This document shows, piece after piece, positions 24,641 to 47,117 of a stretch of DNA of 64,000 nucleotides (positions are counted from its first letter, which is position 1; each line of letters begins with the position of its first letter). The stretch covers positions 13,426,501-13,490,500 of the forward strand of contig OY821775.1 of assembly GCA_963682175.1 (NCBI GenBank). Reading direction: 5' to 3'. A program made the position numbers and the translations under genes. The DNA is from Triglochin maritima (lineage: Eukaryota; Streptophyta; Magnoliopsida; Alismatales; Juncaginaceae). The notes beneath the pieces were generated by a model, which was given only the letters and a program-made list of their open reading frames with translations, made no database searches and was not told where the DNA came from.

Positions 24641-27600
24641 GATTGATTCAGTTATAATTAAACGCAAGTGCACGCCGTCGGTGAATACTCGGCAAGTACG
24701 GGTCGTGTCCACGAGGAACGTGTGCGAGTTAAAGTCCACAATACTCGAGTGTGAAAGGAAAAGAGAGATATGAGATCAGAATTACACTACGATGTGTGCT
24801 AAATCAGAAAACAAATGATAAAAATAAACTCCTAAGGGGTAGAAAAAGAATACAGAAACGAGAATACGTGTACTTGTGTGTTCATTGGTGCTCATCACAA
24901 CATGTGATACATGAAATCTATAAAAATCAAATCCAAATTTGTCTCCACATGAAATAAGATAAAATATTATCATTAAAACATATAAAGACAATAATTGAGA
25001 TGAGACTAACATGAAATGCATAATGACCAAACCCACTATGTCTCCACATGAAATAAGATTTAACACAATCATTAAAACATACAAGACATTAATTAGGATG
25101 AGACCAACATGAGCACATGCATGCATACACATGTCATGTTTCCGCCTTATCCACTCCATCATTATCATCATCTCATCATTCTCCATAAAATAGACACATT
25201 AATCTAAGCATGTGTAAAACATCACTTAAGAGCATTAGCACATCAAAGATAAGAGTGAAAATCTCATTTGATGGTTATGGAACTCATGTGAGGTTCAAAG
25301 ATTAGGATTAATACACACACTTAATACATCACATAATCACATCACTTTGTTCTCCACCCCTGATTTGATCCAGTTATAATACTGCAAGTGCACGATGTCA
25401 GTGAAGATGTGGCAAATACGGGTCGAACATCAATGAGTTGTTAGTGTTGTTGTGACTACCATACTTGAGTGTGAAAGGAAAGGAGAATGAGGGGATTATG
25501 CTAACTAACTACACTAAATGATGAATTAATCAACAATTAAACGAAACCCCCATGAAGTGGAGGTGTGTAGGTATATGTGTGTGTATGTGAGTGGTTCTTG
25601 ATTAAATAAGACAAAATGTGTGAAGTATGTGAAATCAACTAGAAACTAGTGTGGAGTCTAATTAACATCAACTACATTTACATGAATACATGACTGCTAC
25701 AGTTAGACATGAAGTTAAGATGCACTTTGGGTTCTCAAGAATCAATTAAGTACCTAGCGTGGACATTAGGACATCAATTAACCATTCATACAACTCAATA
25801 CATTCATGCATTCTCTACTAATCAAACATCCATACATAACAATCCCTTTACCATAACAAGATGATCATTTACATGCAACAAGTTAAACTCTAGATCTAGC
25901 TTGAGACAAGTACCTAGTGTGGTCATTATCCCATCTAATACAAATTTTAGCAAGTTACAAGTATAGATCTACATTAAGCACATGAAATGACACAAGATAA
26001 GAAGAACTCATCATACACTTCACCATCAACTACATTTCCTCCACCCCAAATGGGGTGGATCTACTCACTAATCATAATAATAAGCATGGAAAGCAAGAGA
26101 TTAAAACTAAACATGACATAAAACTCTAACTAGAAAACTAACCAACAAAATCAAAAACTAATTGCATAGAATTTTTTTTAATGACAAGTGGAACATGCAT
26201 CCAACCTTATATTAAAGAAAATGTGAGATTACAATCTTCATCCACCTTCCTCTACTTGCATCCAAATTGGATAAAAACTAACCTACTCTAATGGTGGAAG
26301 TAGAGAAGAAAAGGAAAGGAAGAAGAAAAATTGCTATTTATAGAAGAAAGTGTGGTACAGATGAATCTACGAGCAATCCGACGGGTGTAATCGTATTCTT
26401 TGTAGTCTGGTGCATCCAAATAAACAAATTCAAGCCACGGGAGAAATTGGGGGCAAATTGGGCCAAAATGATCAGCCACTAGTGGAACTTTTGCGCCCAA
26501 TCGGCCCCAATTTCTTCCAGGAGCTTAAGTGTCATATTTTGCACGTAGGGTACACTCCTGGTTCGTTGGCTCGAGTTCGTTTGTCTTTAATTGCCTAAAT
26601 ACTCCTCAAGATCATGGTTTTGAAGGATGTTTATGCCTGAAATCTTTTTCGTGCGTTCAGGTCCCTCTAGATTTCATCTAGGTTCTTCCTGATTTGCAGA
26701 TGAGTCATTATGCATGACAAACACACCATCTTTTTTTCATTTGAGTCATTTCTTCTTGCATTTCAGTCATTTTCTTTTAATTTCTCTTTATTACCTAACA
26801 CCTGAAACACCACAAATAAACACTCGAGTAGCACAAAATTGAGGTAAAATAAAGGATATATAGCATAGATGCAATGTATGATATGATACTAATCAACCCC
26901 CAATGGGGATGGACTACTCTCTACTCATCTCCATAACCAAGAAAACAACAAAATCAAAACAACTCATAAGCAAATAAAGAAAACTAAAGTTAACCAAAGC
27001 AAGTGAACAAAATTTGCATCAAATGAAAGATAACAACATGAAGAACATAAAAACTTAACTTGACTAAGAAAATGAAGATTACAAAGTTGTTCATCTTCTC
27101 CTCTACTACACTACTAATCAATAAACTAAAACCTACTCTAATAAACAAGAAATAAAAACTTACTCTACTAAACAAGAAAAAAAACCAACCCAATGAGAAG
27201 AGGAAGGAAGAAGAAATGAGACATTACAAGTCTATTTATAGAAGATTAGAGGGTTTGGATGGATTTGGGCGTAATCGGATGACTGTAACTTAGATCTGGA
27301 TGTTGAATTTTTCTCTGACCTGACAACCCGACTCACCACCAAAATTTAGGTTAAAACGAAGCCAAAATATCCACCTCGAATTTCGCCAGCCGATTAAGTT
27401 TGGTGTTTTGCACGAGGGGTTGAGCCCTGGTCCATTGTCTCAAGCTGATTTGATTTTAATTTCTGATTTACTCATCAAGTTATGGACTTTTGTGACACAA
27501 TATATTTCTTTACACTTTGGTCCCTCTGGGTTTACAATTCAGTCTTTGAGCATTACAAACAAGTCCAAAAACCTTCCAAATCAGTCTATTCTTCTTACGT

Positions 27601-27714
27601 TTAGGTCATTTTCTCTTCCATTATCTTCTTTATTGCCTAAACCCTGAGACACATCAAACAAACACTCGAGTAACACAAAAATGAGGGTAAAATAAAGGAT
27701 ATATAATATGAATG
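24640..27714. repeat. Dispersed plant repeat with GCAAGTGCACG module and an 850-bp tandem duplication
   Basis: The module (C)AGTTATAAT...GCAAGTGCACG...GGCAA(G/A)TACGGGTCG and GAGTGTGAAAGGAAA(A/G)GAG occurs at 24650 and 25371. A second unit, from CCCCAAATGGGGTGGA (26042) to AAAATAAAGGATATATA (about 26850), is repeated from CCCCCAATGGGGATGGA (about 26897) to the same end block at about 27690. The last copy is interrupted by solo LTR 3 and resumes at 29216. Both units carry ATTTATAGAAGA. No protein-coding content is recognised; possibly a decayed retroelement. Confidence 0.6.
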
Positions 27715-29215
27715 TGTTGTCGTTTGGCCTTAATTTGTGTTTTGATGATTTAACTAACCTAATCTTAATCACAATCAAATGTAGAGTAACACACATTATG
27801 CATAGAACATATATTGTATTGTGCTAACATCTACAAGTGATCAAGACTCAATGAAGAATTGAATGAAGTCAAGACATGTAATCAAACTACTTGAATACAT
27901 GTAATTTTACCTTTATTTGAGTATTAGGAATTTATGTGAACTTGAGCATACAAGAGTTAAAATCTATTCACACACACACTAGGTTCCTTGTAGAAGTCAC
28001 ACACAAAATTTCAAATCAATTAAACTTCAATAAGTCACCCAAACTAAGGTAGGAAAATCACTTAAGCCAGACATCTGCCTGTCTGTGCAAAATGGTCGAC
28101 CAAAACAAATTTTCCATTTGGCTGTTTCTACCAGTTAACGGTTTTACAAATAGTGATTTTACCTAACTCCACCAGTCAACCAATTTCACCTTTTCGGTCG
28201 ACCATTGTACACATTTTCATATGGTCGTTATCCTTGTCATATTATACAACAATCATATTTGTATAATTCTACCTAAATCCCTAAATATATTTGGCCACCA
28301 GTCGAACGATGCCTCCATGGTGGTCGACCGGATGCAGACAATTTGTGCACCAAAAATGTCTTTATTTTCGGTTGAACGAACTTTTATTCTTGTGTTCGAC
28401 CGATTAACCTTTGACCTGGCCAAAACCCTCTTAACAGTCGACCTCCCCCAGATGTGGTTCGATCGTTAACTTAAGTTGTAGCCTAATTGGTTCGACCGTA
28501 GCTTGAGTCGGCTCGAACGCTTCCTTATTCTTAAGGAAACAGTCGACCATTTATCCCGTACCGGTCGACCGTTGTGTGACAGAATTGTTGAACTTCAGTT
28601 TCTGATTTATGTATCTTACACACAACTTACCAAATTCTTCCCCAACGGCTAGAAAACTTTGGGAGCTTATAAATAGAGGCTATTACACCTTATTTAGATA
28701 ACTCTCCTACAACAAACTCAGACATACTCTAGAGAGAAATCCTCCACTCCTAAAATCTCAATCCTACACGCAAGAGTCAAAACTTCATACATTTAATCAA
28801 TTTCATATCTTACTCAAAGTGTGCTCAAGTTAGTGATTGTTTGATCCACTTGCATTTGCTGTTGTCAAAGTTAAAGGTTTCGGTGAAAGCCCGAACCATC
28901 CCTCTCGGATCGTGAAAGGAAGAAATTGAGCTCGACGAGGATTGTTCACGAGTTCGTGTTGTAAAGGCATTCTCTTCCGGCCTGAAACGGGAAGTGGATA
29001 ATGAAGACGTAGGCGGAGCTCGCTGAGTCTAGCGGAGCTTGCAAGAGAGGAAGTAGGACCCGGGTGGGGTGCTGAACCTCTATAAAAATCGCCTTATCCA
29101 TTTGTGGTTTGCTTTGTCTATCTTTACTTGTGTTTTTCAATTATAGTTTCCGTTGCATTATCAAGTAGTGAATTAAGAATTTGATTAGATTATTTAAGGG
29201 TCAAACGATCATACA
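27715..29215 (+). mobile_element. Solo LTR 3, same family, 1501 bp
   Basis: Starts TGTTGTCGTTTGGCC, ends CGATCATACA. Flanks GAATG (27710-27714) and TAATG (29216-29220) agree at 4 of 5 positions. Target repeat sequence continues cleanly across the insertion when compared with the uninterrupted copy at about 26843-26890. TATA box TATAAATA at 28668-28675. It is more diverged than solo LTRs 1 and 2. Confidence 0.9.
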
Positions 29216-29220
29216 TAATG

Positions 29221-30190
29221 CAGTGTATGATATCATACTAATCAGTTACGTTAGTATGTCTGAATGACATCACCTAAAGGAGTCGAATAAATACGAGAAT
29301 GAAATTGAATTGTAGTTCTTTTTGGTTTATGGTTGACACACTTGAGAATTAGTCTTGGGAGCCAATGATGCTTGTGTATTTTTTTTGTTTGGTACAACGT
29401 TTTACAAAGGAGATGAAATAAACTTCCTAATATGTTCTTTTGTAGTGACAGATCTACATATATCGCAATGGGGACATGGCCCCAGGCCAGGCCCCACTAG
29501 GATTTTGCAGAAAAAGCCCCTTAAATCTTAGTATTTAGTAGTTTGAACTCATCATTTTATCTATTAAAGACAAATAAAAACAATAAAGGAATGGAGGATG
29601 GAACCACTTATCCACTCCCTACTCAATTCCTACGTACCAAACAACTCGTATTTTTTTGGGTGAGGTGCTTTTCTCTCTACCGTGGTCGCATAAGAGGGAA
29701 GAATTGCCAGAAAAATTCTCTCCCAATCCCAATCCCAATCCCAATCCCTAGCTAGGATTTCCTAGAATAATTTTAAATTATAGTTGATTAGGCATTTGGA
29801 ATAATTTTATAGATGACGCATCAACATGTTGAGCTCCAAGTCATCCACATTCTTCTAATCCCCACTATCATGAAATGACATTCTGTTTAGGTGGCATTGG
29901 CTCGAAAGAAATAGATGGACGTTTGGAATTTCAGTTTTAGAACTCAAGTTCCAAAAATCCAAATTCTAGTGCATGGATTAATGTAGGTTTTGCATCTCAA
30001 GTTTGGAAGATCTTCCGTTGTCTAGTGAGAAGATTCTTTTGAAGGAAATAGAAGATATAAGACAACATTAGTTTTGCAGTGAACTTCTCAACTTTATTTA
30101 GGAGTTAAGGAACTCATGTTCCAATTTTTTAAGTATTTCCACCCTTTTGTATCCCCAGAGGTTTCCTTTCATCAATCATACCATTTAAAA
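29221..30190. other. Intergenic, no gene seen
   Basis: A few remnants of dispersed repeats, including a CCCAAT run at 29720-29750. No protein-like frame. Confidence 0.5.
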
Positions 30191-30339
30191 AGCTGAATTG
30201 TTATTCATCATCGGAAAACTATTTAAATTGCATGTCCAATTACCATTTTATCATTTTCTCATTTCTACTTATATATCTATTCATTTCACTCTCCTACCAC
30301 CACTCTCTCTACATCTTCCTCCCATAATTATCAAGAATA

Positions 30340-30951
30340 ATGTCTCGAAGACCAGGAAATGAGCCAATAGACGCCTTAGTGTACTCGAATCTGGTAAAAT
30401 GTCCCACTTATTTTAAGTTTTTTTTGGGTGGGCGTCCGCGGGAGCCCCCGACAAGGGGGAGGCGTCTCCCACAGATGCTCCACCCAATTTTTTTACTATA
30501 AGTAATAATTAGTATTAATTGATAATTAGTTAAAAATAATTAATAATTTTGTTAATTTAGATGCTTAAATCCATTTAAGAATATTTTATTTCAAAAAATT
30601 AATTAATAGTCATCGGGTTACCGTGGAGGAAGACGAAAATTCATACCTCTACGCATTGTACATGCTTACGAAGAGGATTTAGCACCTCGTCATCAACGTA
30701 GACGGGGTATATCTGCTTCGGTTAGGAGGGAGAGTGATAGTTTACGTCGTTGTCAGACACATGATGAATCTTTCGACGAAGAGAAAGATTCAGATGAGGT
30801 GGATATTGACGACGAGAGTGACGATGTGGTCGGTATGCGTTGGAGCGGCAGGAGGAGGCGAGGCAGCAATATGGTAGAGGATGGGAGCGACATGGTTGTT
30901 CTTCTTCTGTTGAGTGGGTCATTCGGAAGGGTAGAGGTGGTAGGTTTGTGA
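30340..30951 (+). CDS. MULE companion gene, copy A (unknown function)
   Basis: Exon 1 (30340-30393) encodes MSRRPGNEPIDALVYSNL and ends at CTG|GTAAAA. Exon 2 begins after AATTAATAG at 30610 and continues in phase with SSGYRGGRRKFIPLRIVHAY. A basic stretch (RHQRRRG) is followed by an acidic one (DESFDEEKDSDEVDIDDESD). The frame as written ends at 30951. Near 30836, however, the better continuation is in another frame (RYALERQEEARQQYGRG, ending at the TAA at 31011-31013). Copy B shows the same frame change, so it may be an old shared frameshift or a missed intron. Exon 1 is conserved in copies A, B and C. I do not recognise a domain; the basic and acidic segments suggest a nuclear protein, which is inference. 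Confidence 0.55.
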
Positions 30952-30989
30952 CCGATGATTTGAGTTCGTGCACTGCAGATGCCCGAGCT

Positions 30990-32097
30990 CAGAAGAAGAA
31001 CACCCACCGGTAACTACAATCAATCTCATCCTTCGTAATCGCATAGCCGACAAGGAAGTTCATGTTTGTTGGTGTCACCCAACCATCTCGAATAAAGGTA
31101 TCTTGTACTTGTTCGTTTTGTACGTCGAATCCATGCAGATTACGAAAGAGTATCTGCGCAACAACTGAACTGTCGTCGGATGTGCCAAAATGCGTGAGTG
31201 ACGACATTAGTTTCTTCATCCGTCATAATCCAATGTAAGTACTGATACTGCACGGCCTGGTGCAGAAACTGCTAAGCGAGATTCCTGTCTTCAGATTTCG
31301 TTTTGCTCATGTACTCTCTGAAGTTATAAATGTGTCTCTGATTGGGATTATCCTCCGGGATTTCTCCTTTACCGCCAACAAGATGTTACGTGGTTTCGTT
31401 TGTGCCTCAGTCATATCACGAACAATTTTCTTAGCCCCAGGACTAAGACCGATGATCTGTCGGTGACCCTCTGGATAAACTGCAAGTCTGTGGTTGTGCT
31501 GACCATGAGTACTATTAGAAACTATGACTCATCCATCACGATTCCGTCGCTCAACCACCTTTATCAAAAAACGACAACCGTAACCCTTTCTTTTCGTGTT
31601 CTTCCGTACTGCAACATCTATACTCCGAGAACCAATTTCATTTATGCGATCACATCTCAGATAACAATTCATCTGATTATCTGCATGTGATTTATATGAT
31701 GATATTACCAAAAAAACCCGGCTCCGATGACAACTTCTTTTACCTATTTACTCGCGTGATCGATTGTTTCAAATATCTGCTGACAATCAAAAAGCTCACT
31801 GTAATCTACCCTATCACCACCGAAATCTTACAATGGAACCTGAAATAATTTAAAATAACACAACATCAAATAAAAAAGGCGTCCTGGCTAGACACCCATC
31901 CCAGGGGAGAGGCGTCCTGACCAAGCGTCTCGACCATGGGACCGATGACTGTGTAATCCGCCCCCCATGGATGGGGCATCTGGCAGGGGGCGTCCTAGCC
32001 AGACGCCCCATCCTTGGGGGCGGCGTCTTACACAGACGTCCGACACGATTTTTTTTGCTGAGCTTACATCCCCGAATCCAGACGCTTCGCCAGACAT
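30990..32097 (-). pseudogene. FAR1/MULE-type transposase, decayed copy A
   Basis: Exon 1 (32097-32068) encodes MSGEASGFGD and ends at GAT|GTAAGC. After an intron with GC-rich arrays, exon 2 starts at 31839 following TTTCAG. It reads through stops: DYSELFDCQQIFETIDHASK, then a FAR1-type zinc-binding region (NCYLRCDR...KGYGCRFLIKVVER, 31711-31529). Next come pieces matching SHNHRLAVYPEGHRQIIGLS and DMTEAQTKPRNILLAVKEK. The MULE domain itself is partly kept (VTPTNMNFLVGYAITKDE, 31125-31030). The transposase C-terminus is deleted. Stops and frameshifts make it inactive. Confidence 0.78.
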
Positions 32098-32319
32098 TTT
32101 CGTGGTGTTGGTACTGGTAAATTGAGGAAAATGTAGACAAAATCCTTAGTTTAAGAGATGAGACAAAATTGGTATTAAATAAATTGTGAAGGGTAAAATG
32201 GTAATTGGACGGACGATTAAAGTAGTTTTCCGGCGACGAATAGTAGTTCCCTTAAAGAATGACCAGTGAAAAAGATAGGCTCCATTAGATAAATACGAAG
32301 GACCAATGAACCAACATGT

Positions 32320-33650
32320 TGTTGGCTTTTTGGCATTAATCTATATTTCGATGATTTAATCAACATAATCTTAATCACAATCAATGTAGTGTAGCACACA
32401 TATTGCATAACATATATATTGTTTTGTGCTAACATCTACAAATGATCAAGACTCAAGGAAGAAAGGAATTCAAGTCAAGACATGTAATCAAAGCTATTGA
32501 AGACATGTAATTTTATAATTCTTTTGTGTCTTAGAAACTGTGTACTTGAGCATACTAAAGTAAATAACTACTCACACACACATTACGTTCCGTAGAGAAG
32601 TCACACACAAAATCTCATATCATTTGGACTTCAATATGTCACCCAAACTTAGACCGGAAACCACTTAAAAGAAAACCTGAACTGTCTGAGCAAAATCGGT
32701 CGACCGAGCTAGTTCCCAGTTCGACCGATTAGATCAGTTAATCTGTAAGCCAATAATGTTAAACCAGTTGACCGTTTTGTACATTTTGTCCGACCGTCTA
32801 CACGTATCAAATGACTGTTAGACTTGTCTTATTCTCCAACGGTCGTTTTTACAAACCCCTAGATTTCTTGTGGCCACCGGTCGAACGATGCCTTCTTGGA
32901 GTCGACTTGACGAAGACTTTTGTGTCTTCCCAAACTGCCTGGTAGTTTCGGTCGAACGTTTCCATGAAATCGGTCGACCAAACCTAGACTTTTCTTGAAC
33001 CCCTAAGTGCCTGATATTTTCAGTCAAACGAATCCATATCTTATGTTCGACCGATTACATTTTTCCTTGGCCAAGTCCCCTGAACAGTCGACCGTTCCAT
33101 ACCTTTGGTTCGACCGTTTGCTTAAGTAAACTTAAGCTATAGCCTTGTTGGTTCGACCGCCCTTTGTTTGGTCGACCTTTTATTTCTGGACTGTTCTGGA
33201 CTCCATGTCTGGACAGACTCCGGTCGACCGAACTTGACTAGAACTGTGACCTGCTTAATTTTGTTTTTTGTATCTTACACAAACAACTTCTAATTATATC
33301 ACAATTACTATAACACCTTAGGATCTTATAAATAGATGTTACCAAGACACAATTTGACAACTCTTACACTCCAAATTGTCATATACATCTAAGAGAAACT
33401 CCCAAGCTTTAAATTCCCCAAACCTATACTCTCTAAGCCTAAACTTCATACTTTAGTTTATCAATTCCTTATTCACTCAAAGTGTGCTCAAGTTAGAGAG
33501 TGTGTTCCACTCACAATTGTCTGTTAAGAAGCAATGATTTCGGTGTGGTTTGCTTGCTTTTCCCTACCTTTTTTAATTCTGCTGCACAACTTGTTTATGT
33601 AGAGATTAACATTAAAAGTAATTAGAATTAAGGTCATACACGATCCTACA
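32320..33650 (+). mobile_element. Solo LTR 4, same family, internally deleted, 1331 bp
   Basis: Starts TGTTGGCTTTTTGG, ends CGATCCTACA. Flanks CATGT (32315-32319) and CATAT (33651-33655) differ at one base. TATA box TATAAATA at 33327-33334. The U5-side block found in the other copies is missing: at about 33537-33545 the sequence jumps from GATTTCGGTG to TGGTTTGC. Confidence 0.9.
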
Positions 33651-33837
33651 CATATGTGGTTCACATGTGAGGTAAACTAGCAAAACTTAATTTGGAACTA
33701 TAACATATACAAAAAAAGAGAAATGAATGTGTTCTAAAAGTATACTTTTACATGTCTTTTATTATGAATTGAATATATAAACATTTTGTTCCTTGATTAA
33801 TGTATTCGTCTTTTAGAAGTGTTAAGGAAAAGACTCT

Positions 33838-35643
33838 TGACCCTTAACCGTAGAGCTCTAAAAGATAATAGTTTACATAAATCAAAAGGTAATTCACAAT
33901 CATAGTGATTAACATAGGACATTGATTATCGAGTTATGATTGTCATGTTGGTTAAAGGATATTGTAGCTCTACAAGTATTTAACAACATGAGTATATGAA
34001 ATAGAAAATATTTCTTTCATATATTGAATTGACCTAACAAAAGAAACATTATGAAATTGTGTTTGTATCATTAATGTATTCATTGTGTCTTTAAATCCTA
34101 AGATATGAGACCTGTATCTTTTCACTTAACGAGTATATGATTTGATTATTATCAAAAGTTGTCATTAAGTATAGTGATAAAGATAATAGTTGTATACATG
34201 ACTTTGTGCTTGAAAAGATGATATGTCAAAAGATTATCATTACCCCTCTTGACTTGAGTGATGATATTGTTGGGCTCATTGATAAAACAAATTTATAATG
34301 TGCACAATATAACTTATGTATAGTTACATATTTATAATTTGCTTAAAAGATTAATAAATAAATATATAATACAAAGATGACACATTTCTACTTTGTATAA
34401 TATTCTTAATATCATGAGACAATGGATAGACACAAGTGATATTTTACATATCACTAAGTGAATCGTGTTTAGTTCGAGTGAGCAAAACATATTTGTTATT
34501 TGAGTAACTATAATGTGTAGCTAGATACTGCTTATAGTTTATGATATAATGTGTTTTATATCATTGCTAACATAACTTATATCATTCTATAGGTCACACC
34601 ATAAAACTAGAAAACAAGAAATATGATTTTATATTTTACATGATGTATTAAGTTTTATGTGTTATGAAATAATATACATGTGGTAAAATAGTAAAATCAA
34701 TATGTCCTAAAAACGATATGGTTAGAATAATAATAAATTCGTATGAGATGTATATATATTATGGGGTATAATATTTTGACATTATATATGATAATATATT
34801 ACATGATATAATGTGATTTACAACATTATAACATATGAATTCGTTAAAACCCCAAAGTCCAAATTTTGTTGGATATTAATCCAAAATTTGGTAGAGTCAA
34901 AAATAGTGAAAAATAATCCAACCGTTTGCCAACGTTTTTTCATATGTTGATAAGAGAATTTTTACTAATTAATGATTGAATTTTATTTATCTTGGTCAAA
35001 TGTAGTTATGGTATGATGATGTGGCAAAATAAACAAGAGATCATGTGCAAAGTGGTTTGCACATGATGTGATTTAGTGGATAGATAAACAATAGATCATG
35101 TGCAAAGTGGTTTGCACATAATGTGGTTTAGTGGAGAGATAAAAAATGAATCATGTGTAAGTAGTTTGCACATGATGTGAGTTATAGTAAACAATATAAA
35201 AAGGTCCCTCATCCCTTTCTGTTTAGACTAATGCAAAATTCTTTGCTCTCCATCATTTCATCTAAAATTCTCTTAGTTTTTATTGTGTGTTAGAGATTAA
35301 TTTCTTTGGAGCATAGAAAAGTTTATTAGCTAGATTTTAACATTGCATTAGAGATTGATTGACTAGTTTCGATCTCTCTAATCTTGTTTAGAGTTTGATA
35401 AACACTTGGAGGTAATTCCAAGGTGATCCGACGTGCAACCCGACTTCCGATTGGTAAGAGAGATTTGATAATTCCATTGGTATGATCCAATCCATGTATT
35501 TCAATTTTAAATAGTGTATTATATATATTGAAATACAATTAGGAAATTGTGTACATAAAATTGTTGAAAAATATGAAAATCGATCCTAATTGCTTGTAAT
35601 TTTTTTTAAAATTACACACAAGTATAGGACACGAAATCCTACA
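33838..35643 (+). mobile_element. LTR of a second retroelement family, copy 1 (1806 bp)
   Basis: It is diverged from 60929-62734 along its whole length, and both copies measure 1806 bp between the inferred ends. It begins TGACCCTTAACCGTAGAGCTC and ends ACACGAAATCCTACA. A TATAAAAAGG box lies at 35195. No primer-binding site follows, so it is a 3' or solo LTR. The flanks (ACTCT and AAATA) do not match, which suggests inter-element recombination, or a boundary slightly off. Confidence 0.75.
35040..35205 (+). repeat. Three 55-bp tandem repeats with palindromes just upstream of the LTR TATA box
   Basis: TCATGTG(C/T)AA recurs at 35041, 35096 and 35151. The first unit holds the palindrome CATGTGCAAA-GTGG-TTTGCACATG; the second and third are slightly decayed versions. 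The matching place in the other LTR copy (about 62160-62270) lacks this array. Confidence 0.85.
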
Positions 35644-36141
35644 AAATAACAATAGACAATAAAACTAGCAATGAAACTACAAAGCCATTGAACTCAGTTT
35701 GCCAAAACATTCACCAAACAACTCATTCTTCAAAGTTCTAGATGCAAAAAAATTCAATCCAACTTGTTTCATGGACTTATGAACCTAAGTGTGTGAGATC
35801 GACCTCGGCTCAAAATGCAAGGTAGAAGTATAACTAGTCGATCACGATTTGGAACTACCAGTGAATCCAACAAACGTCGACAAACATTCAACCAAATAAC
35901 TAATTATTGAGGGGTGTAGAGGCAAAAATCCCAAAATAGCAAAAAAGCAAGCTGAGCCCAATTAGCGTCCACTACTCCGGCCTCGCCGACCTCCATCCGG
36001 TTCCGGTTCACCATCAATCCGATCTGTAAAATTAATAATATTCTAACCAAACCCAAACCCACCTTAAAAACCACACCTATATATATTATATATAATTATA
36101 ATTACAACCCACCCATTGGAACCAAGAAAGGAAAAGTCGAG
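35644..36141 (+). promoter_or_regulatory. Upstream region of the NDR kinase gene
   Basis: The coding start follows 498 bp that hold no gene. TATATATT at 36078-36085 is the nearest TATA-like element but would leave only a very short leader. Transcription may start further up, near 35940-36030, where the sequence becomes CT-rich. Low confidence in the exact start. Confidence 0.35.
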
Positions 36142-46051
<9,910 letters not shown>

Positions 46052-47057
46052 AGATCTTTGCTCCACCTTGTACCATTATTTATTGAGCACACAAGCCATC
46101 ATCTTGGTTACTCATGGGAGCAAGTCTCGCTTGTTTTTAGTCGAGTTTGCTCGTGTCTATTATCCTGATAAGCTGTTGTGTAGCATCTTGTTAGAACCTA
46201 TGGTATAGCATATCCAGGATGGTTTGATGATCTCAGTTTCATGAGCTGTTGCTGTTGAAACTGGTCTGGGTTCATTGCAGTGTTCTCGTGTTGAGATTAT
46301 TTTGTTGTCCTTGGCTGCCCAGGTTGGCAAAAAGCCTAACAATGCCTTCTCTTGTGGCAGTTTCCAGTCAGGACTCAGGGTTCACTTTATGGGACGATAA
46401 GAAAATATATGGATGTAACAATGGATACTTAGTTGTGTCAGTAATTTCTGACTGTTTGTGTGAGGTTGCCTTGTTATTATGACTATTATCTATTGAGCTT
46501 TTAATTCAAGACGCACCTTTATCATCTTCACTTTCTTTGCATTCCCAGTTGGTATAACTATTATATTCATGAGCTGTTGAAATTGCTATTGATTTTGTTT
46601 TCCCTTTTCTCTTCCTTTTTCCTTACTCTTCTCGCACTTCAAGCTGAATTTATAATATCTTATTTTTTCTTACAGATATCACGATTGAAATCATTGTTTT
46701 TCGTATGACCAAATTGTCATGACTGTAGCCGCCCTCTTCCCAAAACTTTGGATTTATTTGAAGTAGTAATATACAAATTTGTACCTAATGTATAACAATA
46801 TTATGGGAGTGGGTGTTTCTCATCTTTTCTGATTTTGAAAAAAATTAAGGAATCATATTTGCACATGATAAGACTTCGTACATATTTGATGTACTCTTAT
46901 CTTCGAGTGGTCCAAGATTCAACGTGGGTATAAGCATATGGTTATCTGGGTGGTTGAATGCTATTAGTGAGAATAATAATTCACATTTCTTAACAATAGG
47001 TGCATGAGATTTCTTGGTTCATCATGTTGTTGCTCTGCTCTAGGGTTGTATACAACT
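46052..47057 (+). other. 3' flank of the kinase gene
   Basis: AT-rich; the 3' UTR should occupy the first few hundred bases. No second gene is recognised. The frame 46249-46482 is not protein-like. Confidence 0.5.
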
Positions 47058-47117
47058 GCATTGATTTTAGTGAAAGTTGCTTTAGATGCATTGATTTTAG
47101 TGAAAGTTGCTTTAGAT
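47058..47117. repeat. Exact 30-bp tandem duplication
   Basis: Two identical 30-base units, each beginning TGCATTGATTTTAGTGAAAG, followed by TGCA. It abuts the left edge of the plastid-derived segment, so it may reflect repair at the insertion junction. Confidence 0.85.

Larger units (their letters stand above)
30196..32251. mobile_element. Two-gene MULE, copy A
   Basis: The left end (TTATTCATCATCGGAAAACT, then the CCAATTACCATTTTA block) and the reverse complement of the right end (TATTCGTCGCCGGAAAACTA, then the same CCAATTACCATTTTA block) form a TIR of about 60 bp. Inside are two convergent genes: a companion on + (30340-30951) and a FAR1/MULE transposase on minus (32097 down to about 30990). 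The first intron of each carries a GC-rich array of GGCGTC/GACGCC motifs (30424-30482 and 31877-32042). Candidate 9-bp flanks TTTAAAAAG and CTTAAAGAA match only partly. Copies B and C occur at 53.4 and 59.2 kb. Confidence 0.8.

Noticed and set aside
33838..35643. Solo LTR with target duplication
   Set aside because: The LTR is supported by its sister copy, but its flanks ACTCT and AAATA do not match, so solo status by simple recombination is not claimed.
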